A stretch of 64,000 bases of DNA from the NCBI GenBank assembly GCA_019400425.1, contig JAFREE010000103.1, forward strand, positions 23,634-87,633, in the 5' to 3' direction. A program made the position numbers and the translations under genes. The notes beneath the pieces are model-generated. The model was given only the letters and a program-made list of their open reading frames with translations, was not told the DNA's origin and searched no databases. This document shows, piece after piece, positions 25,519 to 36,675 of the stretch (position 1 is the stretch's first letter; the number at the start of each line of letters is the position of its first letter). The stretch is from Hymenochaete sp. R1 (Eukaryota > Basidiomycota > Agaricomycetes > Hymenochaetales > Hymenochaetaceae).

Positions 25519-26439
25519 ATGGTCAGTGTGCAATTTTTTTGCAGTGCTTTGGCAATCAAATTCTCATGTATACTTTAAGTCATCCAGGATCGAAATACTC
25601 AATGATGGAGGTTATCGCTCGGACGGGAGAAGGCAACATGAACTAAGAGACATCACTATCGACCTTTCCATCCGGGACAAAGCAGACGGATCAGCCATGG
25701 TCTCTCAAGGTCTGACTCAGGTTTTGGTCTCCGTGTTCGGACCAAGGGAAGCAAAGAATCGATCACAGATTATTCACAACCGAGCATACATCAACGTCGA
25801 AGTCAACATTGCTCCCTTCAGCACCAGCGAACGGAGGAAACGATCGAAAAATGACAAGTGAGTGCCATCTTTTGTTTAATCCTGGTTGCTGTCTGATCCG
25901 TTTATTTCCAATCTATCAGACGGACATTGGAATTCGCTGCTGCTATCAAATCAACTTTTGAGCCTGTCATTCAGGTTCAACTATATCCTCGGTCTGAGAT
26001 TGACATATTCGTCCAGGTCTTGCAACAAGACGGCGGTCTTCTCAGTACCGCTATCAACGCAACAACGCTTGCATTGATGACAGCAGGAATATCATTGTTT
26101 GACTATGTATGCTCTGTATCGTCAGGTGTCCATGCAACGAATCCACTCCTTGATTTGACGACTCTAGAGGAAAACGACGTTCCCCATCTCACAACCGCAG
26201 TGATGCCTCGCACGGGCAAGGTCACCCTAGTCACTCTTGAGACTCCCCTTCATGCGGACCGGTTCGAGGAAATCTTCTCTCTCGCGTGCGACGCCAGCGC
26301 TGTGATTCACAGGGAGATGCGCCGAGCTGTCATGGGAAGGACGGCATCCATGGTTCGAGCGCTCGGCGTAGGCCAGTTCGAAGCAGGCGCTGGAACCCAG
26401 AGGATAACAGAAGACGACGTGGACATGGGATACGATTAA
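25519..26439 (+). CDS. SKI6: Ski6/Rrp41: RNase PH-like exosome core subunit
   Basis: Subunit of the nine-member exosome ring that threads RNA to Rrp44 and Rrp6 for 3'-5' decay and processing. The core is in exons 25580-25857 and 25920-26439. It starts with EILNDGGYRSDGRR, the family hallmark, and continues through the RNase PH fold with INATTLALMTAGI and the C-terminal domain. The first exon is uncertain. An ATG in a CACCATGG context at 25519 could form a 9-base exon (MVS) ending at a GTGCAA donor, joined to an acceptor at 25579, giving MVSSSRIEILNDGG. Family members begin MSRxEILNDGG, so a start close by is required. The last codons are MGYD. No active-site claim is made, since eukaryotic exosome ring subunits are generally inactive. 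Confidence 0.9.
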
Positions 26440-27899
26440 ACGGCGACAAAGTTCCCTCGCTCTTTACGGATCGAATGCCTTCACAGCTACCGACAAGCGC
26501 GGGGGCTTGCTCTTCAGAACGCTATTCTTGATACAAGAAAGGAACTTGCAATCACCGTCTCTACGCGACATCGCCGACATCGCCTTGGGACGGCGCATCT
26601 CTTTGTCGTTTTCTACACGGTCACCTTCACTGAATACTCGAAAGATTTACGTTGTTACGATGGTTGGCCGTCAACGACATTGTCGGCGCATCACCTTTGG
26701 AGTACGTCTCTCGGGCTCTCGGCGTTGTGGGGAACAGCGAGGCGCGGATTCGTGTGCAGACTCCGCCGTTTCTCCTCCACAAGAATGAAATATTTTTGTT
26801 TTGTAGTACAGACTATGTACACCTCGTGTCTGCAACACGTCTAATTTTATGTGCCTTTACATGTGTAACTCAGCAAGTATCCATTGAGACTTTGAATGCG
26901 ACGGCTTATTCTATCGGAGTTCATTGCATCCGCATCGGAACCTCACGCTTCCGACAGGTCCCCACCGTTCTTTCTCACTGACTGTGTGTGGGAGCTGTGC
27001 GCGCTGATAGCGTGCATCGAGCAGTACTTTCTTTGAATGCGACTAAAGAAGCTGAAACGAAAAGAACCCCGCTCCCACTTCCTTCTCACAAGCCTTTTCA
27101 TTCGTCTTCCTCAGCAGAAGGCAACCGTGAAAAAAGATCCCGTCGCGCATGTTTTCTTCCGATCCGTATGCCACCGATGAATTACCTTTTGAGGTGTTTA
27201 AAGGTACACATAACCTTTGACAGGGGAAGGAAGAAGACTTTGACCTGTCATGTTTTGTTTTATGTCATTGTCAATGTTATCTAAACAACATGCACCGACA
27301 AGGAACCATCAGATACACTGGATGCGGGGCTCGTAATTGGGGTTAGACTGCTCCATACAACTGGAAGCCGGTTGCGGCTGCAAGGCACAAAGACCGAGTA
27401 AAGGAGGTAAAGAAAGGTAAAGACTCCGGAGAATCCCAACCGGGGACGGTTAGACCGACTTTTAGACTTCAATACAGAATTTTGGTCCAAGAAGAGGACA
27501 CGGTGCCTGAACCTCGAGACATTTTATTTTAATAGATCTTGTGATATTTCAATTCAAAGCATTTGGGATGTTTGGTATACTGTATACTACTACGAAGGAA
27601 ACTGGTGGCTACAGAGGTGATCAACACATGGGGGGATAGCATAAGAAACGATAGGCGCGAGTAGAACAACGTAAAAAAGGGGGGAAGAGAGATTAAATGA
27701 CGCAGAGGAAAAACGCCCAAAGAACCAAAATCAATTCACTAGAACCAGAAAAGAAGACTTCGAGACCGACAGCTCTGAAGAGAACAAAGCACGGATTAAA
27801 AAGAAAACGACAGACTACTTGAGGGGTATACGAATGGAGAGCGGGAATTACAAACGGGTTGGGAAACCGAGGGCACGCAATCGATGCGCACGAGCCTTT
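26440..27899. other. region between SKI6 and the homeobox gene
   Basis: No gene is assigned. A 109-codon plus-strand frame at 26652-26981 has reasonable composition but no motif, no obvious upstream exon and overlapping open frames in other phases. From 27290 on, the sequence is the 3' side of the minus-strand homeobox gene and is A-rich around 27520-27890. Confidence 0.35.
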
Positions 27900-29928
27900 T
27901 TACAGAGGGCGTGGTGGGGAAAGTTGCTCACTGGGAGTAGATGACGCAGAAACGTACGTGCCAGCCAGCGAGCCTTGCTCGAAGGGGGGACTATTCTGGG
28001 GTGGTTGACCCTGTCCAGCTTGCCCGAGATAAGAGAGGCCAGAGAGACTCATCGATGAGTCTGCGGCGTAAGGAGGTGAGATGAGAGGTGGTGAGGGTGT
28101 TACGCCATGTGGTGATTGTAAGTGTGGGTTCGTATGGATGTCACCTGAACCAGAGGAAAGAAAGGACGCGGCCAGCGGGCCGGTAGAATATGGTTGTTGA
28201 GGCATACTCTGCGATACCGGCACACCGCCGAAGGCCGAGGTACTCCGCTCCTGCGTTGATGCTTCCAGCGACGTATGGAGAGGTGTCGACATATAATCTG
28301 GTGAGAATCGCTGGCTATACGTGTATGAAGACATTCCCGAGGGGTGATTGGTAGGAAAAGATGTAGATGAATAGCTAGCAGTATAAGGCTGGCTCATCCC
28401 CGAACTTATTGACTCCCCCACGTTCCCGGTTTGAAAGCTGGGTGCGAAAGGAGGCCTGACCATTGTGGGGGGACCGGTGTTAGAACGCTTGCGCTGGTGT
28501 CCAAGAAAGGACGGTCTCTGGGCGAAGGATTGCGATTGCAGACCCGCAAGGGGCGGCTGAGGAATTTGCATAGACGTTGGTGAGGCTGATGTCTGTGCAG
28601 CAATTGCGTTCCCTCCACCGTACATCGAAGGGCTCATTAATGAAATACCTGCCCGTGACCGGAACTCCCGTAAGTCATTCAGGACATGTGCAAGTTGAAC
28701 CGCAGAGCCGATGAGATCGTGTCGCAATACAAGCGATGCCTGCGTCCCCTCTGTCCAATCCGCACACTTCTTCCATGTCTTTACCATCGAGCCGCCAACT
28801 GCACTCGATGACCGAGGAGAAAGGATATGTTCAAGGTAAAAGCTGGGAGGCTGTGATAGATGGAACGATGCAAGACCCTCCCCTGGGGATGCGCTGCGGA
28901 ATTCCGTATGAGTAATAATTTCGAATGGAATCTCCATTTTAAATCCGTAACCCGCAGAGTGGATGAACCACGTCAGACAACGCTTGGGCTCGCAGGCGTA
29001 TGCGACGAGGTCGTGCTTGCCCGTTGCAATGCGCCTCCAAGTCCCAATTGTCAAATCGGTACAAGGAATAATAGAAACAGCTGACAAGGGAAGATCCTCG
29101 TCAATTTCTCAATGCACCCGTCCCTGTTATTAACGCGACTCACGTTGATCTTCGTGTATGAGACTATGCAGGTCAGCCTCGAAACCAGCGCTTAGCTGAG
29201 GTGGTGTGTCCGGCGGTGTATCGGACCATTCATGTCCTAGGTGCCGCGCCCTTTTGCCGTCTAAGAGCTTTGCCTTTGCGCGTCTAGACACCGAATGAAG
29301 AAATGGGGTACAAACCCAATAAAAATTCAATATCCATGACAACATCCGCACAAAATACGCGTGGCCGCAAAGCAAAAAGCAAAACATACCTATTCTGGAA
29401 CCAAATCTGTGTCTGGCGCTCCTGCATTCCCAACAACTCTGAAATTTCTTTACGGCGAGCGGCGGTAGGGGACCTGTCAGCTGCGAAGAATCGCTCGAGA
29501 TGTGTCAACTGTTCCGGCGTCACACGCGACCTCTTCCGCTTTTCTCGGGCTTCGCCTGCCTTGCTCTTTGCCGCCGAGGACGACGACGCGGCTGCAGAAC
29601 GCGTCCGGGAAGACATTCCTGCCGTCTGAGTTTCAGAATCACCCTCCTCCGCGTTCGGGGACTCTGGAGGAAGTGGCGCATCAGTTGAGGCAGACAGAGG
29701 TGCATCCCCTGGTGTTTTGGGGGACATGGAAGCGCTGGGCGAAGATGCTGTTGATTCTGTTACGAGTGAGATTTCCTCTGAGAAGTCGTACTTGGAAGTG
29801 GATTCGAGGTCGAGATGGGGAAGTTTGACGCGGTTACGAAGGCCAGTGAGGTTGTCGAGGGAAGGATCGGATTCCTTGGCTAAACACGCCATCGGAAATA
29901 AGGTGTCAGCGTCTTTAATGAAAGACAT
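27900..29928 (-). CDS. homeodomain transcription factor
   Basis: DNA-binding regulator of the fungal homeobox class, of the type that controls mushroom development in Agaricomycetes (I do not assign a named orthologue). Exons are 29390-29928, 29144-29283 and 27900-29080, about 620 residues. The homeodomain lies near residues 125-185: it begins KRKRSRVTPEQLTHLERFF and ends in the recognition helix RQTQIWFQNRRAKAK. An intron splits the WFQNR Arg codon. A conserved-looking globular region follows (SIIPCTDLTIGTWRRIA to about residue 340). The rest is Ser/Pro/Gln-rich and disordered, typical of activation regions. The ATG at 29928 is in frame, but an upstream exon ending near 30020 (SSWDFLG, then a GTATGA donor) could replace it. 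Confidence 0.87.
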
Positions 29929-32614
29929 TGGAGTGGAATGAAAAGGAATGTAGGAGAACAAAAGATATGATGTACTGGATTGGGGGGAATGAAGTACAAA
30001 ACGAAAGCCACTGACTCGTCATACCAAGGAAGTCCCAGGAAGATAAATCGGTTATGACGGAGGTCGCCAGATTGAATGCGGTCTCGCGGACGAAGCCAAA
30101 CGAAGGCACGCCCACGTTGAGAACGGATGGTTGTTTGTGGAGTCCAAATCGCTCTACCTGACCAGGCAGAACGCACGAGAGTATGCACGCGGCACAGCCG
30201 GACTGAATATGCGCTGCGCCTTCTTTCTAACTTGGATGAAGGGGCTGGAAGACGAACGCGACGCGAAATGAGAAATGTAACAAAAGCCAGTTAACGAAAA
30301 AAAAATGGTGCAAATGAGCGTGCCAGCGTCGAGCGTGTCACGACCGTTAGATGAGCGGTTATGCCAATGAAAGGAAAGCGGAAAGTTAAAGGAGTGTCGG
30401 AAATCGTTTAAATGAAAGAGAAAGGAGGGAGATTTAACGAGCGTTGGTGTTTGAGGGTACGAAGGAGAGACGAAAAGAGCGGAAAGAAGAGGGGAGACGA
30501 ATGGAGGATGGGATGAGAGGCGGGACGAAAGGGGAAAGGGGAAAAGAGGTCGGTCAGTGGAATTGCAGGCGGGATATATCACTTTGCGAGCATACCGTTG
30601 CCGGGGGACCAGACCGAGAGGGCCCGATCAAAAATCTCAGATAGGAAAGGACGGGGCTGGATGGCAGGACGACAGGGAGATCGGACGGGATAAACGAATC
30701 TTTGGTTGCCTTGTTGTTTCGTCGAGTAGGGAAGGGAGCGGGCGGGAGCGAAGGGGGAGGGGAGGGGAGGCAATAGAGAGAGCGACGCGAGGGACTTATA
30801 TCAAGAAGCAGGAGAGCAAGCGTGACGAGCATGGCTGGCGAGAGGAGGGGGGATGGAGGCGCAAGTAAGTACGATGACCCAGGAGAGAAGGGTAACACAG
30901 CAAAAGTGACCCGATCGAGTTCCAGTTCCAGTTCTAGCCAACAACAGGCAGACAGGCCAGGCCAGTCAGGAGCAGACGGGACGGGAAAAGATGGGAGAGA
31001 TTGAGGTTGAGAAGGCGATGAAGGGATCCCGGGATTGGGGATGGCTGTGGGTCAGTGGTGGGTGGGTGGTGTGGGTGAGCTGAGTGTTTTCCGGCCGAGA
31101 TGGGATCTGGTCCCTGCAGAAAAAAAGTTCCGAATCTGGCCAGGAAAGGGAAAAGAGGTCGAAAAAAGAGAAAAAAGGGAAAGAAATTTTAAAAAAGGCG
31201 ATGTGCGAACGGATCGTCTGGACCCTTTTCATCCAGGCACCCCGCAACCGGACGGCTGAATGGAATGGGAGAGCCCCGAGAAATCTAAGAGGAGCCCTGA
31301 GCCTGAGTGAGAGTGAGAGTTGGCCATGGGAGAGTGTAGACCAGCAGCCCTGGCAGCCCTCCCCTCCGTCCGGCCTCTCCAGACGCAAGGCCGTTTTGCG
31401 GGGGCGGAAGAGAGCGGCAAGTCTGCCTGACGACCGCCCCGACGTCACTGAGTGCAACCCGTTCGAAACTCCGATTTGCAGAGGATTCTTGCTCTTACCG
31501 AGCCAGCGAGGGTCCGGTACCCTTTTCTTCTCTTGTTTTTGAAACACAAAGTCGCCGTTGTTGTCGCCGAGAATATGCCTTACTGAACATAACATAGCTG
31601 GGAGAAAAGTGCGAGTGCGTACCGTACCAGGATTGGACTCCCAGGATGCGTAGACAAGCCACGCGTCGGGCGCCGAGACAATCCGAAAACTCTGTTCTCC
31701 TGCGTCTGCTGTCTCTTTGCTCTCGTGTCTTGTTGTTGCTCTGAGAGAAAGAGAGGTTGTCGACGGTCCGTCCGAGGGCCCGCTCCGGTCTATCTGCCAG
31801 CTGCTGATGCGATTCGATTCAACCTCGGTCGGCCGTAAAGCATATGAAGAATTCAGAAGAAAAGGGTGTTTGTCGTCGTAAGGTGGCAGACCGGGTCTCC
31901 AAGGACAACGACCGCGTATACGCGAAGACGTCCGTCCGTCCCTCCCAGTCTTCTTCGTTCATTCATTCACTACTGCCTTCTCTCGCGTTCCTCGACGCTT
32001 GGCACGAAACGCAGCCGCAAAAAGCGTTTTTGACGTTGAACCCTTACCCGGTGAAACACTTTCAAAGAGGAAAAGCCGACGATGTCCATGGACGGGTTTG
32101 ATATGATCAATCTCATCAAACTTACTCCCTTCAGCCTCGGTCGCATTCAGCCGGCCCGTGAGAATTTTCACTCCTTTTTATGTCTTTCTCCTCAAAACTA
32201 ACTTTTGAAGTTTGAAAACAAAACATACACAGACGCTCGCCCACCAGTCATGGTTCACAAAAATAAAACGTCAAGTTCAAACTAAGCTGTAGACTATTCA
32301 TGATCATAGCATCCCACCCTTCATGCTTGGGTAATACCGCCGCCACCTTTTGATACTTACGTGACATAGGAAAAGAAGAAGAAAAAGGTTGAAGGACAAC
32401 AACGCGACAAAGCAATTGAATAAGTAAAGTAGGAGAGAGCAAAACGCACTTACATGCCCCGCTTTGGTAAATAGTAAGAAACCGCATAGCCTACCATTCC
32501 AGACGAGACATGATGCCGGGAAAAATAATCTGGTGGATTAGCAGGATGGTCGAGAACGGAGAAACGGATGGGTCGATGGAAGCAAGCAAGAAAATGAAAT
32601 CACCCCAGTCACCA
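29929..32614. other. long, purine-biased upstream region of the homeobox gene
   Basis: About 2.7 kb without a supported gene. Between roughly 30400 and 31220 the plus strand is strongly G/A-rich, so the minus strand (the coding strand of the homeobox gene) is C/T-rich. It most likely holds a long promoter and leader for that gene. The part from 32250 to 32614 is the 3' side of the U1-70K gene. Confidence 0.4.
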
Positions 32615-34074
32615 TCAATACCGCGGCCGTTTATAGTCTCGACTCTCGTATCCCTCGCTTTCTCTCTTGTACCCATTGGGCATGCCACCATATGCACCAC
32701 CGTTTGGAGGCCCACCAGGCCCTCCTGCGCCATATCCTGCGCCATATCCACCGCCTGAGTGACCGTTGGCTTCAAATCCACCTTGACCTTGGTATCCGAT
32801 GCCGCCACCGCGTCCACTAAACGAACAGAAGAAAGGCAATCAACATCCGTGTTAAATGAAGTGAATTGTTCCGTGTGCAAATCAACTTACCGATAACCAC
32901 CACCTCCGCCCATACCAAACCCACCTGAACTAGGAGGACCACTTCTTCCGCCGTAGCCGTCATCCCTTGGACCATATCCGTTATCCCGAGGGGGTGGTCC
33001 ACCACCACCACCACCACCAAATCCACCCCGAGGACCACCGCCAAAGCCCCCTCTGCCGCCATATCCACGGTCAGATTGTCTGTCAGAGTAACCACCACCC
33101 CGTCCGCCACCACCAAAGCCGCCTCGTCCACCGCGTTCAGAGCGGAACCCTCCTCTGAATCCTCCCCCGCCACCACCTCCACCCATTCGAGGAGGAGCAG
33201 CCATCTCAGGCTCCGCTTTTTTCGGTCTCCCACCTAGTCCTCCACCCAAGCGACGAGGTTTCCAGCCCCGTACCGTTCGGCCGCGTTCAACGTCTACAAG
33301 AATCCGCTTATCATTGATGAGGAACCCGTCTGCTTCCTTATACGCCGCTGTTGATGAGGGAGTGAAATGAAGTTTAGTATCGCTCGGAATCCATACCTTT
33401 TCTTTTGATTTAAAAGCGAGGAGAGGAAATGATTACCTTTCATGTCGCGTTCACGTTCGTAAACTATAAAAGCATACCGCCTGCTCTTAGTCTCATCCTT
33501 TTTGTCGCAGACAATCCGCAGTCGCTCAATTGGACCAAAACGTTTGAATGCCTTGTGTAAATCTTCTTGCTTTACATCCTTGGGCTAACAAAAGTACGTG
33601 TCAGGGCATGGGCAAAATAATTTTCAGTTCCGAAAACGTACAAGTTTTGCGATGAAAAGTGTTTTGTAGGGATCACCTATTGCTTCAGGATCCTCTGCTG
33701 GCTTATCTATCGACACCCAAAAAGTCAGCAACGAACCGTCCAAAACGGAAGCAGAGAATCTCACAGAGGTCCTTTTTATTCTTGAACCTGTCTTCTTTAG
33801 CTTTTTTTCGTTCTTCTCTCTTGATTTGACGCTCGGTCTCCACAGCATGGGTGAAGACCGGTTCCTCCCCTTCCTCCATACCCTCCTGATTTCCTGCGTC
33901 GATGAGCGCTTGGGTCGTCTCCTCCTTTACTCGTGCAAGTATTTCCGCGGTTCCCTCAACATTCTTGTTTCGTACACGGTCGGGGTCCTTGTTAACTGGG
34001 CGAATGTAAGGTAGAGGTGGACGCGGTGCGAAAAGTTTTAAGAGGTTTGGAGGGAGAAGATGAGTTCCCGGCAT
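32615..34074 (-). CDS. SNP1: U1-70K (Snp1): U1 snRNP 70 kDa protein
   Basis: Binds stem-loop I of U1 snRNA and helps define 5' splice sites. Exons are 33765-34074, 33642-33706, 33437-33584, 32891-33347 and 32615-32816, about 393 residues. The N-terminus carries the U1-70K signature [17 protein letters not shown], which contacts the U1 snRNP core. A basic coiled linker follows. The RRM has RNP2 in TLFIAKL and RNP1 in RRYAFIVYE, and ends with the conserved [20 protein letters not shown]. The C-terminal third is Gly-rich with RGG and GGGYG repeats in place of the long SR domain of animals, ending DYKRPRY. The N-terminal motif and RRM leave little doubt of identity. Confidence 0.94.
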
Positions 34075-34400
34075 GGCAAACGGCTTTTCTTCAACAGCTC
34101 AGAGCACTAAATAGGCGTTAATAGATAACGTCGAGATGTTCTTGCGAGCTGGCCGACTATGGTCGTCGGCGTCAGTGGAAGAGAGAAGGCGCAGTCCGAC
34201 TTGCAGCGCCTCGTCACTCCTGACAAAGCCGTGGGAATCTCTTGCCTTGGTCGCTCAACTCAACATTCTTGCATTTGATTTACGGTTCACACCAAAAAAG
34301 CACATTCAAAAGATTGCTATGTCATATTTCGCAGTTCTATGCTGTATGATAGTAGGGATGGTACTGAAAGGCGCAGAAGCGAGGTAGCCTGTACGGGTCT

Positions 34401-34899
34401 TCAAGGTTCCAGCGAAGCAGGGAATGCACCGCCTTCGCGCAACTCGTCGTACTTGGCAATCTTTCACTATTGTTAGAGGCGCTGAATGACAAGAAAGATC
34501 ACAGCAGTAGCTCACCCATTCATCTACAGAGGGATGCAGAAAAGCCATAAGCTTATAACGAAGCTAATTTTAGGAGTGAAACGTACTGGGGCAGAGCGAG
34601 TTGTAGGCACGTTTGAATTGGTTGCACGGAGCAAAATCTTCGCCCTTTGCTGCTACGCATTTGAAATAGTCCGTGTAGTTCTGGAAGCAATGCCTCGTTT
34701 GGTTTGTGTTGGGGAAGCGTGCTAAGAGATGGACAGCAAGTCAAGTCAGTTGTGTAAAGGCAACGGGGAGGGAGACCCACCGTCAAACGACGCAGTCTCG
34801 AGGACGTATTTGCTACAGGAATGAGTTCATACGGAGCTATCTGTATGTGTCTAAGCTTCATGCGCACCTCTTGAGAGATCCTTCAGCAGCGTCGGCCAT
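34401..34899 (-). CDS. COX12: Cox12/Cox6b: cytochrome c oxidase subunit VIb
   Basis: Intermembrane-space subunit of respiratory complex IV, also tied to copper delivery to Cox2. Five exons splice in frame to 88 residues: 34868-34899, 34781-34812, 34587-34721, 34516-34523 and 34401-34460. The core reads FDARFPNTNQTRHC and contains the CX9C pair (CFQNYTDYFKC) and the CX10C pair (CNQFKRAYNSLC) that form the coiled-coil-helix fold. The fourth exon is just 8 bases and supplies the NEW of the conserved CPNEW; the last exon gives IAKYDELREGGAFP. Both tiny-exon introns have GT-AG ends. No open frame longer than a few dozen codons marks this gene, so it is easily missed. Confidence 0.9.
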
Positions 34900-35104
34900 G
34901 GTTGATGATGTTGAACGGAAGGTGTTCAAGAAGAACTTCAAAAAGACAAAGACGTTCCGCTTCCGAAACCCTCTCCGGATATTTCCGACTTTGTCACGTG
35001 CTGATCGACGTGTTTCCCGAACTTACTTTCTCCGACTTCATGGTCAACTCAACTCGAACCTTGAATCGCTTCAAGTTTCCCTGCTAGACCCACCATACTT
35101 TACA
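34900..35104. promoter_or_regulatory. shared COX12/PRP18 upstream region
   Basis: A 205-base divergent spacer that must hold the promoters and leaders of both genes. No clear box motifs are visible. Confidence 0.4.
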
Positions 35105-36375
35105 ATGTCGCTCGATTTTCTCAAGTCTGAAATCGCATCTAAGCGTAAGCTCACTTCAGATGAAGCTGCTAGACCTTCTAAATACATGCGAAGGGGTGAA
35201 CTCGAGAAAATCCGAGAGGAACAACTGAGAAAGGAGAAGGAAGACGAAACAAAACGCAAGGCAGAGGAGAGTTTGAAAATTCGGGCGAGAGATTCCAAGG
35301 CATGTTGTTCTCTTTTCAGTTCATAGATTACTTTTGACACCCTCTATAGAGCCCTCGAGCGTATTCAAAGTCACCCATGCCTGAAACCTCAGCCTCTCGT
35401 CAGGATAGCGATAGCGCTTCACCAGCTCCAGATTCTGAACGTTTTAACATCTCAAACGAAGAAGCCATCCGGCGCTTGCGTCAGAAGGGCCAACCTATTC
35501 GTCTCTTCGGAGAAACAGAGCGAGAACGAAGACTGCGACTACGTGCCCTAGAACTCATTGAAGAGAAGGGCCATGATCGTCACGGTGGACAGAACGACTT
35601 CCGAAAAGCATTGGAAAACGTCGAACTGAATGAGCTCGAGGCGAAAGCGAAAGGAAAGGCTAAGGATACCAAAGCCAAAGACGAGACCGACACATCCGGA
35701 ACTGTCATGATTGACCTTGACCTCATCAAGACGAATCCCGACAGGCTTTACCCTTTGATCTATTACGCTATGAAACGTTACCTGAGAGAGTGGGGTGAAG
35801 CAATGGATGAGCGACCGGAGACAGTCAAGCGGACAAACCAAGGAAAACTAGCGGCTGCGACTCAGGTTCAATCTGCTCAATATTTGAAGCCTCTATTCAA
35901 GAGTCTACGAACCAGGGTAGGCATTTCATGCACTCTCAAGAAGTCAAAGTTATTGAAGCAAACACTAGAATCTACCGCCGGACGTGCTTGGTCGAATAAC
36001 TGAAATAGTCTACTATATGCAAAATCGACAGTACCAAAGAGCCAATGACTCGTACTTGCGACTATCAATAGGTAACGCACCTTGGCCTATCGGTGTAACC
36101 ATGGTTGGGTAAGTTTTACGCGTTTCCTCAGATTCGATTCATTAATATTATCACAGTATTCATGAACGTTCCGCCCGGGAGAAAATCTCATCTGACCAAG
36201 TCGCCCATGTCTTGAACGACGAAGTCAGCCGAAAGTACATCCAAAGTTTGAAAAGGTTCGTATTGCCGGACCCCTCAGCAAAACTTGACCCAACGCTGAT
36301 TTGGTGTTTGCCAGGTTACTTACATTTGCTCAAACCAAATACCCTCCGGACGACTTGACCCAGCTCATGGGTTAA
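35105..36375 (+). CDS. PRP18: Prp18: second-step pre-mRNA splicing factor
   Basis: Acts with Slu7 in the second catalytic step of splicing. Exons are 35105-35299, 35350-35916, 35969-36108, 36157-36255 and 36315-36375, about 353 residues. It starts [15 protein letters not shown] as in the family. The PRP4-like motif follows, [19 protein letters not shown]. The Prp18 domain runs from [10 protein letters not shown] through [10 protein letters not shown] and [20 protein letters not shown], then [18 protein letters not shown]. The loop [13 protein letters not shown] is the most conserved part of the family. The first intron appears to use a GC donor (AAG|GCATGT), since no GT donor restores the frame. 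Head-to-head with COX12. Confidence 0.93.
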
Positions 36376-36675
36376 TGTACATTTTACAAGTGTTCATGTA
36401 TCAGTAGATATTCTTATTTTATCGCTGCCACTGCAACATTCTTTGCCGGCGTCTTGCTAGATGTATTATGACGTCTTCCATAAGAATGTGCTTGTTCAAT
36501 ATTTCCTTGCCTTCGTCAGCGTCGCCAAGGCTCGCTCGTAAGCTCACATGATTGATTGATGGGGCGGCGCCCATGAATGCGGCACCGACGCGTCTCAGAC
36601 GAATGGGGGTCAAACCATTTGAACTCGAAAGCCTTCATTTACGTTGGGCAAACAAGAATTTGCTCCTAAACGCCC

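Noticed and set aside
30966..31595. Minus-strand open frame of 209 codons upstream of the homeobox gene
   Set aside because: Composition follows the polypurine/polypyrimidine bias; no motif and no plausible splice partners.
32817..33233. Minus-strand 138-codon frame rich in Val/Asp/Glu
   Set aside because: Shifted frame of the Gly-rich tail of U1-70K, whose true frame gives RGG repeats.
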